From Osmia lignaria lignaria (taxonomy: Eukaryota > Arthropoda > Insecta > Hymenoptera > Megachilidae), in contig NW_027478158.1 of assembly GCF_051020975.1 (NCBI RefSeq), positions 30,062,001-30,126,000 on the forward strand: a stretch of DNA of 64,000 bases, read 5' to 3'. This document shows, one piece after another, positions 23,290 through 35,198 of this stretch. Each line of letters opens with the position of its first letter. The stretch's first letter is position 1. Both the position numbers and the translations under genes were made by a program. The notes under the pieces were generated by a model that saw nothing but the letters and a program-made list of their open reading frames with translations, did not search any database and had not been told where the DNA came from.

Positions 23290-23611
23290 TTGCAGATTTA
23301 TCTCAAGGGAAGGGGCCTGGCGGACATATTTCGAGATATTTCTTCTTCTTGTTGTTCTTCTTCTGCACAGCTAAGCTGGAAGTGGCATTTGCAGCTCGCA
23401 ATAGTTCAGAGTTATCTCAAAGAAAGGGGCCACGGTGTTTCTGTATCTCTATTATGTTGGTGCGGCTTCGGAACTTTTAAATATCTTGATATATCTCGAG
23501 AACTACGCATCTGATCAAAAAATATCATAGAACATGAAAAGTAGGAAACTTAATTCTCTACAAAAAAGGTCTCTTAACATTTTGCCATAGCTCTCTTCGT
23601 TTCCGAGATAT

Positions 23612-26600
23612 TTGCAGATTTATCTCAAGGGAAGGGGCCTGACGGACATATTTCGAGATATTTCTTCTTCTTGTTGTTCTTCTTCTGCACAGCTAAGCTG
23701 GAAGTGGCATTTGCGGCTCGCACTAGTGCACAGTTATCTCAAAGAAAGGGGCCACGGTGTTTCTGTATCTCTATTATGTTGGTGCGTCTTCGGAACTTTT
23801 AAATATCTCGATATATCTCGAAAACTACGCTTCTGATCAAAAAATATCATAGAACATAAATTGTAGGAAACATAATTCTCTACAAAAAACGTCTCTTAAC
23901 ATTTTGCCATAGCTCGCTTCGTTTCCGAGATATTTGCAGATTCAGCTCAAAGGAATTGGCCTGACGGACATATTTCGAGATATTTCTTCTTCTTGTTGTT
24001 CTTCTTCTGCACAGCTAAGCTGGAAGTGGCATTTGCAGCTCGCAATAGTGCAGAGTTATCTCAAAGAAAGGGGCCACGGTGTTTCTGTATCTCTATTATG
24101 TTGGTGCGGCTTCGGAACTTTTAAATATCTTGATATATCTCGAGAAGTACGCGTCTGATCAAAAAATGTCATAGAACATAAAAGGTAGGAAACTTAATTC
24201 TCTACAAAAACGGTCTCTTAACATTTTGCCATAGCTCACTTCGTTTCCGAGATATTTGCAGATATATCTCAAGGGAAGGGGCCTGACGGACATATTTCGA
24301 GATATTTCTTCTTCTTGTTGTTCTTCCTCTGCACAGCTAAGCTGGAAGTGGCATTTGCAGCTCGCAATAGTGCAGAGTTATCCCAAAGAAAGGGGCCACG
24401 GTGTTTCTGTATCTCTATTATGTTGGTGCGGCTTCGGAACTTTTAAATATCTCGATATATCTCGAAAACTACGCTTCTGATCAAAAAATATCATAGAACA
24501 TAAATTGTAGGAAACATAATTGTCTACAAAAAAGGTCTCTTAACATTTTGCCATAGCTCGCTTCGTTTCCGAGATATTTGCAGATTTATCTCAAGGGAAG
24601 GGGCCTCACGGACATATTTCGAGATATTTCTTCTTCTTGTTGTTCATCTTCTGCACAGCTAAGCTGGAAGTGGCATTTGCAGCTCGCAATAGTGCAGAGA
24701 TATCTCAAAGAAAGGGGCGACGGTGTTTCTGTATCTCTATTATGTTGGTGCGGCTTCGGAACTTTTAAATATCTTGATATATCTCGAGAACTACGCCTCT
24801 GATCGAAAAATATCATAGAACATAAAAAGTAGGAAACTTAATTCTCTACAAAAAAGGTCTCTTAACATTTTGCCATAGCTCGCTTCGTTTCCGAGATATT
24901 TGCAGATTTATCTCAAGGGAAGGGGCCTGACGGACATATTTCGAGATATTTCTTCTTCTTGTTGTTCCTCTTCTGCACAGCTAAGCTGGAAGTGGCATTT
25001 GCAGCGCGCAATAGTGCAGAGTTATCTCAAAGAAAGGGGCCACGGTGTTTCTGTATCTCTATTATGTTGGTGCGGCTTCGGAACTTTTAAATATCTTGAT
25101 ATATCTCGAGAACTACGCATCTGATCAAAAAATATCATACTACATAAAAAGTAGGAAACTTAATTCTCTACAAGAAAGGTCTCTAAAGATTTTGCCATAG
25201 CTCGCTTCGTTTCCGAGATATTTGCAGATTTATCTCAAGGGAAGGGGCCTGACGGACATATTTCGAGATGTTTCTTCTTCTTGTTGTTCTTCTTCTGCAC
25301 AGCTAAGCTGGAAGTGGCATTTGCAGCTCGCAATAGTGCAGAGTTATCTCAAAGAAAGAGGCCACGGTGTTTCTGTACCTCTATTATGTTGGTGCAGCTT
25401 CGGAACTTTTAAATATCTCGATATATCTCGAAAACTACGCTTCTGATCAAAAAATATCATAGAACGTAAATTGTAGGAAACATAATTGTCTACAAAAAAG
25501 GTCTCTTAACATTTTGCCATAGCTCGCTTCGTTTCCGAGATATTTGCAGATTTATCTCAAGGGAAGGGTCCTGATGGACATATTTCGAGATATTTCTTCT
25601 TCTTGTTGTTCTTCTTCTGCACAGCTAAACTGGAAGTGGCATTTCCAGCTCGCAATAGTGCAGAGTTATCTCAAAGAAAGGGGCCACGGTGTTTCTGTAT
25701 CTCTATTATGTTGGTGCGGCTTCGGAACTTTTAAATATCTTGATATATCTCGAGAACTACGGATCTGATCAAAAAATATCATAGAACATGAAAAGTAGGA
25801 AACTTAATTCTCTACAAAAAAGGTCTCTTAACATTTCGCCATAGCTCGCTTCGTTTCCGAGATATTTGCAGATTTATCTCAAGGGATGGGGCCTGTCGGA
25901 CATATTTCGAGATATTTCTTCTTCTTGTTGTTCTTCTTCTGCACAGCTAAGCTGGAAGTGGCATTTGCGGCTCGCACTAGTGCAGAGTTATCTCAAAGAA
26001 AGGGGCCACGGTGTTTCTGTATCTCTATTATGTTGGTGCGGCTTCGGAACTTTTAAATATCTCGATATATCGCGAAAACTAAGCTTCTGATCAAAAAATA
26101 TCATAGAACACAAATTGTAGGAAACATGATTCTCTACAAAAAACGTCTCTTAACATTTTGCCATAGCTCGCTTCGTTTCCGAGATATTTGCAGATTTATC
26201 TCAAGGGAAGGGGCCTGACGGACATATTTCGAGATATTTCTACTTCTTGTTGTTCTTCTTCTGCACAGCTAAGCTGGAAGTGGCATTTGCGGCTCGCACT
26301 AGTGCAGAGTTATCCCAAAGAAAGGGGCCACGGTGTTTCTGTATCCCTATTATGTTGGTGCGGCTTCGGAACTTTTAAATATCTCGATATATCTCGAAAA
26401 CTACGCTTCTGATCAAAAAATATCATACAAGATAAATTGTGGGAAACATAATTCTCTACAAAAAAGGTCTCTTAACATTTTGCCATAGCTCGCTTCGTTT
26501 CCGAGATATTTGCAGATTTATCTCAATGGAAGGGGCCTGACGGGCATATTTCGAGATATTTCTTCTTCTTGTTGTTCTTCTTCTGCACAGCTAAGCTGGA

Positions 26601-27153
26601 AGTGGCATTTGCAGCGCGCAATAGTGCAGAGTTATCTCAAAGAAAGGGGCCACGGTGTTTCTGTATCTCTATTGTGTTGGTGCGGCTTCGGAACTTTTAA
26701 ATATCTTGATATATCTCGAGAACTACGCATCCGATCAAAAAATATCATAGAACATAAAAAGTAGGAAACTTAATTCTCTACAAAAAAGGTCTCTTAACAT
26801 TTTGCCATAGCTCGCTTCGTTTCCGAGATATTTGCAGATATATCTCAAGGGAAGGGGCCTGACGGACATATTTCGAGATATTTCTTCTTCTTGTTGTTCT
26901 TCTTCTGCACAGCTAAGCTGGGAGTGGCATTTGCAGCTCGCAATAGTGCAGAGTTATCTCAAAGAAAGGGGCCACGGTGTTTCTGTATCTCTATTATGTT
27001 GGTGCGGCTTCGGAACTTTTAAATATCTTGATATATCTCGAGAACTACGCCTCTGATCGAAAAATATCATAGAACGTAAAAAGTAGGAAACTTAAATCTC
27101 TACAAAAAACGTCTCTTAACATTTTGCCATAGCTCGCTTCGTTTCCGAGATAT
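23612..27153 (+). repeat. Relict stretch of monomers with many private mutations
   Basis: About eleven consecutive monomers show changes not shared with neighbours or multi-unit copies: GTTCATCTTC, CCTCACGG and GGGCGACGG (24578), CTAAAGATT (25180s), GGGTCCTGATGG (25544), GGGATGGGGCCTGTCGG and AACTAAGCTTC (25866), TTCTACTTCTTG (26188), CTCAATGGAAG and GGGCATATT (26510), CTGGGAGTGG (26832). No higher-order repeat covers this stretch. It separates zone A from the rest and looks older or less homogenised. Confidence 0.7.
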
Positions 27154-27473
27154 TTGCAGATTTATCTCAAGGGAAGGGGCCTGACGGACATATTTCGAGA
27201 TATTTCTTCTTCTTGTTGTTCTTCTGCACAGCTAAGCTGGAAGTGGCATTTGCAGCTCGCAATAGTGCAGAGTTATCTCAAAGAAAGAGGCCACGGTGTT
27301 TTTTGTACCTCTATTATGTGGGTGCAGCTTCGGAACTTTTAAATATCTTGATATATCTCGAGAACTACGCATCTGATCAAAAAATATCATCGAACATAAA
27401 AAGTAGGAAACTTAATTCTCTACAAAAAAGGTCTCTTAACATTTTGCCATAGCTCGCTTCGTTTCCGAGATAT
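27154..27473 (+). repeat. 320 bp monomer (lost TTC triplet, gained T)
   Basis: The pyrimidine tract has two TTC triplets after TTGTTG in place of three (minus 3). The GTGTTTCTG region reads GTGTTTTTTG (plus 1). Net length is 320 bp. The triplet loss looks like replication slippage in the TTC run. Confidence 0.9.
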
Positions 27474-28117
27474 TTGCAGATTTATCTCAAGGGAAGTGGC
27501 CTGACGGACATATTTCGAGATATTTCTTCTTCTTGTTGTTCTTCTTCTGCACAGCTAAGCTGGAAGTGGCATTTGCAGCTCGCAATAGTGCAGAGTTATC
27601 CCAAAGAAAGGGGCCACGGTGTTTCTGTATCTCTATTATGTTGGTGCGGCTTCGGAACTTTTAAATATCTCGATATATCTCGAAAACTACGCTTCTGATC
27701 AAAAAATATCATAGAAGATAAATTGTGGGAAACATAATTCTCTACAAAAAAGGTCTCTTAACATTTTGCCATAGCTCGCTTCGTTTCCGAGATATTTACA
27801 GATTTATCTCAAGGGAAGGGGCCTGACGGACATATTTCGAGATATTTCTTCTTCTTGTTGTTCTTCTTCTGCACAGCTAAGCTGGAAGTGGCATTTACAG
27901 CTCGCAATAGTGCAGAGTTATGTCAAAGAAAGGGGCCACGGTGTTTCTGTATCTCTATTATGTTGGTGCGGCTTCGGAACTTTTAAATATCTTGATATAT
28001 CTCGAGAACTACGCCTCTGATCGAAAAATATCATAGAACATAAAAAGTAGGAAACTTAAATCTCTACAAAAAACGTCTCTTAACATTTTGCCATAGCTCG
28101 CTTCGTTTCCGAGATAT

Positions 28118-28437
28118 TTGCAGATTTATCTCAAGGGAAGGGGCCTGACGGACATATTTCGAGATATTTCTTCTTCTTGTTGTTCTTCTGCACAGCTAAG
28201 CTGGAAGTGGCATTTGCAGCTCGCAATAGTGCAGAGTTATCTCAAAGAAAGAGGCCACGGTGTTTTTTGTACCTCTATTATGTGGGTGCAGCTTCGGAAC
28301 TTTTAAATATCTTGATATATCTCGAGAACTACGCATCTGATCAAAAAATATCATCGAACATAAAAAGTAGGAAACTTAATTCTCTACAAAAAAGGTCTCT
28401 TAACATTTTGCCATAGCTCGCTTCGTTTCCGAGATAT
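28118..28437 (+). repeat. 320 bp monomer, second copy
   Basis: It has the same minus 3 and plus 1 changes as 27154, inherited through duplication of the 964 bp trimer. Confidence 0.9.
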
Positions 28438-29081
28438 TTGCAGATTTATCTCAAGGGAAGTGGCCTGACGGACATATTTCGAGATATTTCTTCTTCTTGT
28501 TGTTCTTCTTCTGCACAGCTAAGCTGGAAGTGGCATTTGCAGCTCGCAATAGTGCAGAGTTATCCCAAAGAAAGGGGCCACGGTGTTTCTGTATCTCTAT
28601 TATGTTGGTGCGGCTTCGGAACTTTTAAATATCTCGATATATCTCGAAAACTACGCTTCTGATCAAAAAATATCATAGAAGATAAATTGTGGGAAACATA
28701 ATTCTCTACAAAAAAGGTCTCTTAACATTTTGCCATAGCTCGCTTCGTTTCCGAGATATTTACAGATTTATCTCAAGGGAAGGGGCCTGACGGACATATT
28801 TCGAGATATTTCTTCTTCTTGTTGTTCTTCTTCTGCACAGCTAAGCTGGAAGTGGCATTTACAGCTCGCAATAGTGCAGAGTTATGTCAAAGAAAGGGGC
28901 CACGGTGTTTCTGTATCTCTATTATGTTGGTGCGGCTTCGGAACTTTTAAATATCTTGATATATCTCGAGAACTACGCCTCTGATCGAAAAATATCATAG
29001 AACATAAAAAGTAGGAAACTTAAATCTCTACAAAAAACGTCTCTTAACATTTTGCCATAGCTCGCTTCGTTTCCGAGATAT

Positions 29082-29401
29082 TTGCAGATTTATCTCAAGG
29101 GAAGGGGCCTGACGGACATATTTCGAGATATTTCTTCTTCTTGTTGTTCTTCTGCACAGCTAAGCTGGAAGTGGCATTTGCAGCTCGCAATAGTGCAGAG
29201 TTATCTCAAAGAAAGAGGCCACGGTGTTTTTTGTACCTCTATTATGTGGGTGCAGCTTCGGAACTTTTAAATATCTTGATATATCTCGAGAACTACGCAT
29301 CTGATCAAAAAATATCATCGAACATAAAAAGTAGGAAACTTAATTCTCTACAAAAAAGGTCTCTTAACATTTTGCCATAGCTCGCTTCGTTTCCGAGATA
29401 T
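29082..29401 (+). repeat. 320 bp monomer, third copy
   Basis: Same changes as 27154 and 28118. It is the first unit of the third 964 bp trimer. Confidence 0.9.
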
Positions 29402-30689
29402 TTGCAGATTTATCTCAAGGGAAGTGGCCTGACGGACATATTTCGAGATATTTCTTCTTCTTGTTGTTCTTCTTCTGCACAGCTAAGCTGGAAGTGGCAT
29501 TTGCAGCTCGCAATAGTGCAGAGTTATCCCAAAGAAAGGGGCCACGGTGTTTCTGTATCTCTATTATGTTGGTGCGGCTTCGGAACTTTTAAATATCTCG
29601 ATATATCTCGAAAACTACGCTTCTGATCAAAAAATATCATAGAAGATAAATTGTGGGAAACATAATTCTCTACAAAAAAGGTCTCTTAACATTTTGCCAT
29701 AGCTCGCTTCGTTTCCGAGATATTTACAGATTTATCTCAAGGGAAGGGGCCTGACGGACATATTTCGAGATATTTCTTCTTCTTGTTGTTCTTCTTCTGC
29801 ACAGCTAAGCTGGAAGTGGCATTTGCAGCTCGCAATAGTGCAGAGTTATCTCAAAGAGAGGGGCCACGGTATTTCTGTATCTCTATTATGTTGGTGCGGC
29901 TTCGGAACTTTTAAATATCTCGATATATCTCGAAAACTACGCTTCTGATCAAAAAATATCATAGAACATAAATTGTAGGAAACATAATTCTCTACAAAAA
30001 AGGTCTCTTAACATTTTGCCATAGCTCGCTTCGTTTCCGAGATATTTGCAGATATATCTCAAGGGAAGGGGCCTGACGGACATATTTCGAGATATTTCTT
30101 CTTCTTGTTGTTCTTCTTCTGCACAGCTAAGCTGGAAGTGGCATTTACAGCTCGCAATAGTGCAGAGTTATCTCAAAGAAAGGGGCCACGGTGTTTCTGT
30201 ATCTCTATTATGTTGGTGCGGCTTCGGAACTTTTAAATATCTTGATATATCTCGAGAACTACGCCTCTGATCGAAAAATATCATAGAACATAAAAAGTAG
30301 GAAACTTAATTCTCTACAAAAAACGTCTCTTAACATTTTGCCATAGCTCGCTTCGTTTCCGAGATATTTGCAGATTTATCTCAAGGGAAGGGGCCTGACG
30401 GACATATTTCGAGATATTTCTTCTTCTTGTTGTTCTTCTTCTGCACAGCTAAGCTGGAAGTGGCATTTGCAGCGCGCAATAGTGCAGAGTTATCTCAAAG
30501 AAAGGGGCCACGGTGTTTCTGTATCTCTATTATGTTGGTGCGGCTTCGGAACTTTTAAATATCTTGATATATCTCGAGAACTACGCATCTGATCAAAAAA
30601 TATCATACTACATAAAAAGTAGGAAACTTAATTCTCTACAAGAAAGGTCTCTAAACATTTTGCCATAGCTCGCTTCGTTTCCGAGATAT

Positions 30690-31012
30690 TTGCAGATTTA
30701 TCTCAAGGGAAGGGGCCTGACGGACATATTTCGAGATGTTTCTTCTTCTTGTTGTTCTTCTTCTGCACAGCTAAGCTGGAAGTGGCATTTGCAGCTCGCA
30801 ATAGTGGAGAGTTATCTCAAAGAAAGAGGCCACGGTGTTTTTTGTACCTCTATTATGTGGGTGCAGCTTCGGAACTTTTAAATATCTTGATATATCTCGA
30901 GAACTACGCATCTGATCAAAAAATATCATCGAACATAAAAAGTAGGAAACTTAATTCTCTACAAAAAAGGTCTCTTAACATTTTGCCATAGCTCGCTTCG
31001 TTTCCGAGATAT
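30690..31012 (+). repeat. 323 bp monomer (gained T only)
   Basis: This copy has the GTGTTTTTTGTACC insertion of the 320 bp lineage but keeps the full TTC tract, giving 323 bp. It also carries GAGATGTTTC and CAATAGTGGAGAG. It is either the ancestor that later lost a triplet or a recombinant between the 320 bp lineage and a normal copy. Confidence 0.85.
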
Positions 31013-31656
31013 TTGCAGATTCAGCTCAAAGGAACTGGCCTGACGGACATATTTCGAGATATTTCTTCTTCTTGTTGTTCTTCCTCTGCACAGCTAAGCT
31101 GGAAGTGGCATTTGCAGCTCGCAATATTGCAGAGTTATCTCAAAGAAAGGGGCCACGGTGTTTCTGTATCTCTATTATGTTGGTGCGGCTTCGGAACTTT
31201 TAAATATCTTGATATATCTCGAGAACTACGCATCTGATTAAAAAATATCATACTACATAAAAAGTAGGAAACTTAATTCTCTACAAGAAAGGTCTCTAAA
31301 CATTTTGCCATAGCTCGCTTCGTTTCCGAGATATTTGCAGATTTATCTCAAGGGAAGGGGCCTGACGGACATATTTCGAGATGTTTCTTCTTCTTGTTGT
31401 TCTTCTTCTGCACAGCTAAGCTGGAAGTGGCATGTGCAGCTCGCAATAGTGCAGAGTTATCTCAAAGAGAGGGGCCACGGTATTTCTGTATCTCTATTAT
31501 GTTGGTGCGGCTTCGGAACTTTTAAATATCTTGATATATCTCGAGAACTACGCATCTGATCAAAAAATATCATACTACATAAAAAGTAGGAAACTTAATT
31601 CTCTACAAGAAAGGTCTCTAAACATTTTGCCATAGCTCGGTTCGTTTCCGAGATAT

Positions 31657-34600
31657 TTGCAGATTTATCTCAAGGGAAGGGGCCTGACGGACATATTTCG
31701 AGATGTTTCTTCTTCTTGTTGTTCTTCTTCTGCACAGCTAAGCTGGAAGTGGCATTTGCAGCTCGCAATAGTGCAGAGTTATCTCAAAGAGAGGGGCCAC
31801 GGTATTTCTGTATCTCTATTATGTTGGTGCGGCTTCGGAACTTTTAAATATCTTGATATATCTCGAGAACTACGCATCTGATCAAAAAATATCATAGAAG
31901 ATAAAACGTAGGAAACTTGATTCTCTACAAAAAAGGTCTCTTAACATTTCGCCATAGCTCGCTTCGTTTCCGAGATATTTGCAGATTTATCTCAAGGGAA
32001 GGGGCCTGTCGGACATATTTCGAGATATTTCTTCTTCTTGTTGTTCTTCTTCTGCACAGCTAAGCTGGAAGTGGCATTTGCGGCTCGCACTAGTGCAGAG
32101 TTATCTCAAAGACAGGGGCCACGGTGTTTCTGTATCTCTATTATGTTGGTACGGCTTCGGAACTTTTAAATATCTCGATATATCGCGAAAACTACGCTTC
32201 TGATCAAAAAATATCATAGAACATAAATTGTAGGAAACATAATTCTCTACAAAAAACGTCTCTTCACATTTTGCCATAGCTCGCTTCGTTTCCGAGATAT
32301 TTGCAGATTTATCTCAAGGGAAGGGGCCTGACGGACATATTTCGAGATATTTCTTCTTCTTGTTGTTCTTCTTCTGCACAGCTAAGCTGGAAGTGGCATT
32401 TGCGGCTCGCACTAGTGCAGAGTTATCTCAAAGAAAGGGGCCACGGTGTTTCTGTATCCCTATTATGTTGGTGCGGCTTCGCAACTTTTAAATATCTTGA
32501 TATATCTCGAGAACTACGCATCTGATCAAAAAATATCATAGAACATGAAAAGTAGGAAACTTAATTCTCTACAAAAAAGGTCTCTTAACATTTTGCCATA
32601 GCCTTCTTCGTTTCCGAGATATTTGCAGATTTATCTCAAGGGAAGGGGCCTGACGGACATATTTCGAGATAATTCTTCTTCTTGTTGTTCTTCTTCTGCA
32701 CAGCTAAGCTGGAAGTGGCATTTGCAGCTCGCAATAGTGCAGAGTTATCTCAAAGAAAGGGGCCACGGTGTTGCTGTATCTCTATTATGTTGGTGCGGCT
32801 TCGGAACTTTTAAATATCTTGATATATCTCGAGAACTACGCATCTGATCAAAAAATATCATAGAACATAAAAAGTAGGAAACTTAATTCTCTACAAAAAA
32901 CGTCTCTTAACATTTTGCCATAGCTCGCTTCGTTTCCGAGATATTTGCAGATTTATCTCAAGGGAAGGGGCCTAACGGACATATTTCGAGATATTTCTTC
33001 TTCTTGTTGTTCTTCTTCTGCACAGCTAAGCTGGAAGTGGCATTTGCAGCTCGCAATAGTGCAGAGTTATCTCAAAGAAAGGGGCCACGGTGTTTCTGTA
33101 TCTCTATTATGTTGGTGCGGCTTCGGAACTTTTAAATATCTTGATATATCTCGAGAACTACGCATCTGATCAAAAAATATCATACAACATAAAAAGTAGG
33201 AAACTTAATTCTCTACAAAAAAGGTCTCTTAACATTTTGCCATAGCTCGCTTCGTTTCCGAGATATTTGCAGATTTATCTCAAGGGAAGGGGCCTGACGG
33301 ACATATTTCGAGATATTTCTTCTTCTTGTTGTTCTTCTTCTGCACAGCTAAGCTGGAAGTGGCATTTGCAGCGCGCAATAGTGCAGAGTTATCTCAAAGA
33401 AAGGGGCCACGGTGTTTCTGTATCTCTATTATGTTGGTGCGGCTTCGGAACTTTTAAATATCTTGATATATCTCGAGAACTACGCATCTGATCAAAAAAT
33501 ATCATACTACATAAAAAGTAGGAAACTTAATTCTCTACAAGAAAGGTCTCTAAACATTTTGCCATAGCTCGGTTCGTTTCCGAGATATTTGCAGATTTAT
33601 CTCAAGGGAAGGGGCCTGACGGACATATTTCGAGATGTTTCTTCTTCTTGTTGTTCTTCTTCTGCACAGCTAAGCTGGAAGTGGCATTTGCAGCTCGCAA
33701 TAGTGCAGAGTTATCTCAAAGAGAGGGGCCACGGTATTTCTGTATCTCTATTATGTTGGTGCGGCTTCGGAACTTTTAAATATCTTGATATATCTCGAGA
33801 ACTACGCATCTGATCAAAAAATATCATAGAAGATAAAACGTAGGAAACTTGATTCTCTACAAAAAAGGTCTCTTAACATTTCGCCATAGCTCGCTTCGTT
33901 TCCGAGATATTTGCAGATTTATCTCAAGGGAAGGGGCCTGTCGGACATATTTCGAGATATTTCTTCTTCTTGTTGTTCTTCTTCTGCACAGCTAAGCTGG
34001 AAGTGGCATTTGCGGCTCGCACTAGTGCAGAGTTATCTCAAAGACAGGGGCCACGGTGTTTCTGTATCTCTATTATGTTGGTACGGCTTCGGAACTTTTA
34101 AATATCTCGATATATCGCGAAAACTACGCTTCTGATCAAAAAATATCATAGAACATAAATTGTAGGAAACATAATTCTCTACAAAAAACGTCTCTTCACA
34201 TTTTGCCATAGCTCGCTTCGTTTCCGAGATATTTGCAGATTTATCTCAAGGGAAGGGGCCTGACGGACATATTTCGAGATATTTCTTCTTCTTGTTGTTC
34301 TTCTTCTGCACAGCTAAGCTGGAAGTGGCATTTGCGGCTCGCACTAGTGCAGAGTTATCTCAAAGAAAGGGGCCACGGTGTTTCTGTATCCCTATTATGT
34401 TGGTGCGGCTTCGCAACTTTTAAATATCTTGATATATCTCGAGAACTACGCATCTGATCAAAAAATATCATAGAACATGAAAAGTAGGAAACTTAATTCT
34501 CTACAAAAAAGGTCTCTTAACATTTTGCCATAGCCTTCTTCGTTTCCGAGATATTTGCAGATTTATCTCAAGGGAAGGGGCCTGACGGACATATTTCGAG

Positions 34601-34876
34601 ATAATTCTTCTTCTTGTTGTTCTTCTTCTGCACAGCTAAGCTGGAAGTGGCATTTGCAGCTCGCAATAGTGCAGAGTTATCTCAAAGAAAGGGGCCACGG
34701 TGTTTCTGTATCTCTATTATGTTGGTGCGGCTTCGGAACATTTAAATATCTAGATATATCTCGAGAACTACGCATCTGATCAAAAAATATCGTAGAACAT
34801 AAAAAGTAGGAAACTTAATTCTCTACAAATAAGGTCGCTTCACATTTTGCCATAGCTCGCTTGGTTTCCGAGATAT
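31657..34876 (+). repeat. 1,932 bp hexameric higher-order repeat, one full and one partial copy
   Basis: The units at 31657, 31979, 32301 and 32623 recur at 33589, 33911, 34233 and 34555. Shared marks are GAGATGTTTC, AGAAGATAAAACG with CTTGATTCTC, GGGCCTGTCGG, AAAGACAGGGG, GGTACGGC, ATATCGCGAAAAC, CTTCACATTT, GGCTTCGCAAC, ATAGCCTTCTTCG and GAGATAATTC. The copies part near 32770 (GTTGCTGTATC against GTTTCTGTATC), and the second has private AACATTTAAATATCTAG near 34740. Confidence 0.9.
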
Positions 34877-35198
34877 TTGCAGATTTATCTCAAGGGAAGG
34901 GGCCTGACGGACATATTTCGAGATATTTCTTCTTCTTGTTGTTCTTCTTCTGCACAGCTAAGCTGGAAGTGGCATTTGCAGCTCGCAATAGTGCAGAGTT
35001 ACCTCAAAGAAAGGGGCCACGGTGTGTCTGTATCTCTATTATGTTGGTGCCGCTTCGGAACTTTTAAATATCTGGATATATCTCGAGAACTGCGCATCTG
35101 ATCAAAAAATATCATAGAACACAAAAAGTAGGAAACTTAATTCTCTACAAAAAAGGTCTCTTAACATTTTGCCATAGCTCGCTTCGTTTCCGAGATAT
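34877..35198 (+). repeat. Marker monomer with CTTGGTTTCCG linker (copy 1 of 5)
   Basis: It is preceded by the rare linker string TATCGTAGAAC, ACAAATAAGGTCGC, TTCACATTTTG and GCTTGGTTTCCG. Inside it has GTTACCTCAAAG, GGTGTGTCTG and GAACTGCGCATC, then AGAACACAAAAAG. Copies 1, 2 and 5 (34877, 37775, 60316) share GTGCCGCTTCGG and ATCTGGATAT. Copies 3 and 4 (48402, 51300) have GTGCGGCTTCGG and ATCTTGATAT. Confidence 0.88.

Larger units (their letters stand above)
27154..30045 (+). repeat. Three copies of a 964 bp trimeric higher-order repeat
   Basis: Copies start at 27154, 28118 and 29082, with units of 320, 322 and 322 bp. Shared marks are a lost TTC triplet in the pyrimidine tract, GTGTTTTTTGTACC, TATGTGGGTGCAGC, GGGAAGTGGCC, TATCCCAAAG, AGAAGATAAATTGTGGG and TTTACAGATT. 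In the third copy the last unit switches, with GAGAGGGGCC and GGTATTTCTG. The identity therefore ends near 29,820. Confidence 0.9.

Noticed and set aside
27213..27452. 79-codon frame in another phase, repeated at 28177 and 29141
   Set aside because: It is a frame shift produced by the 320 bp units and copied with the 964 bp trimer. It is not an independent gene.
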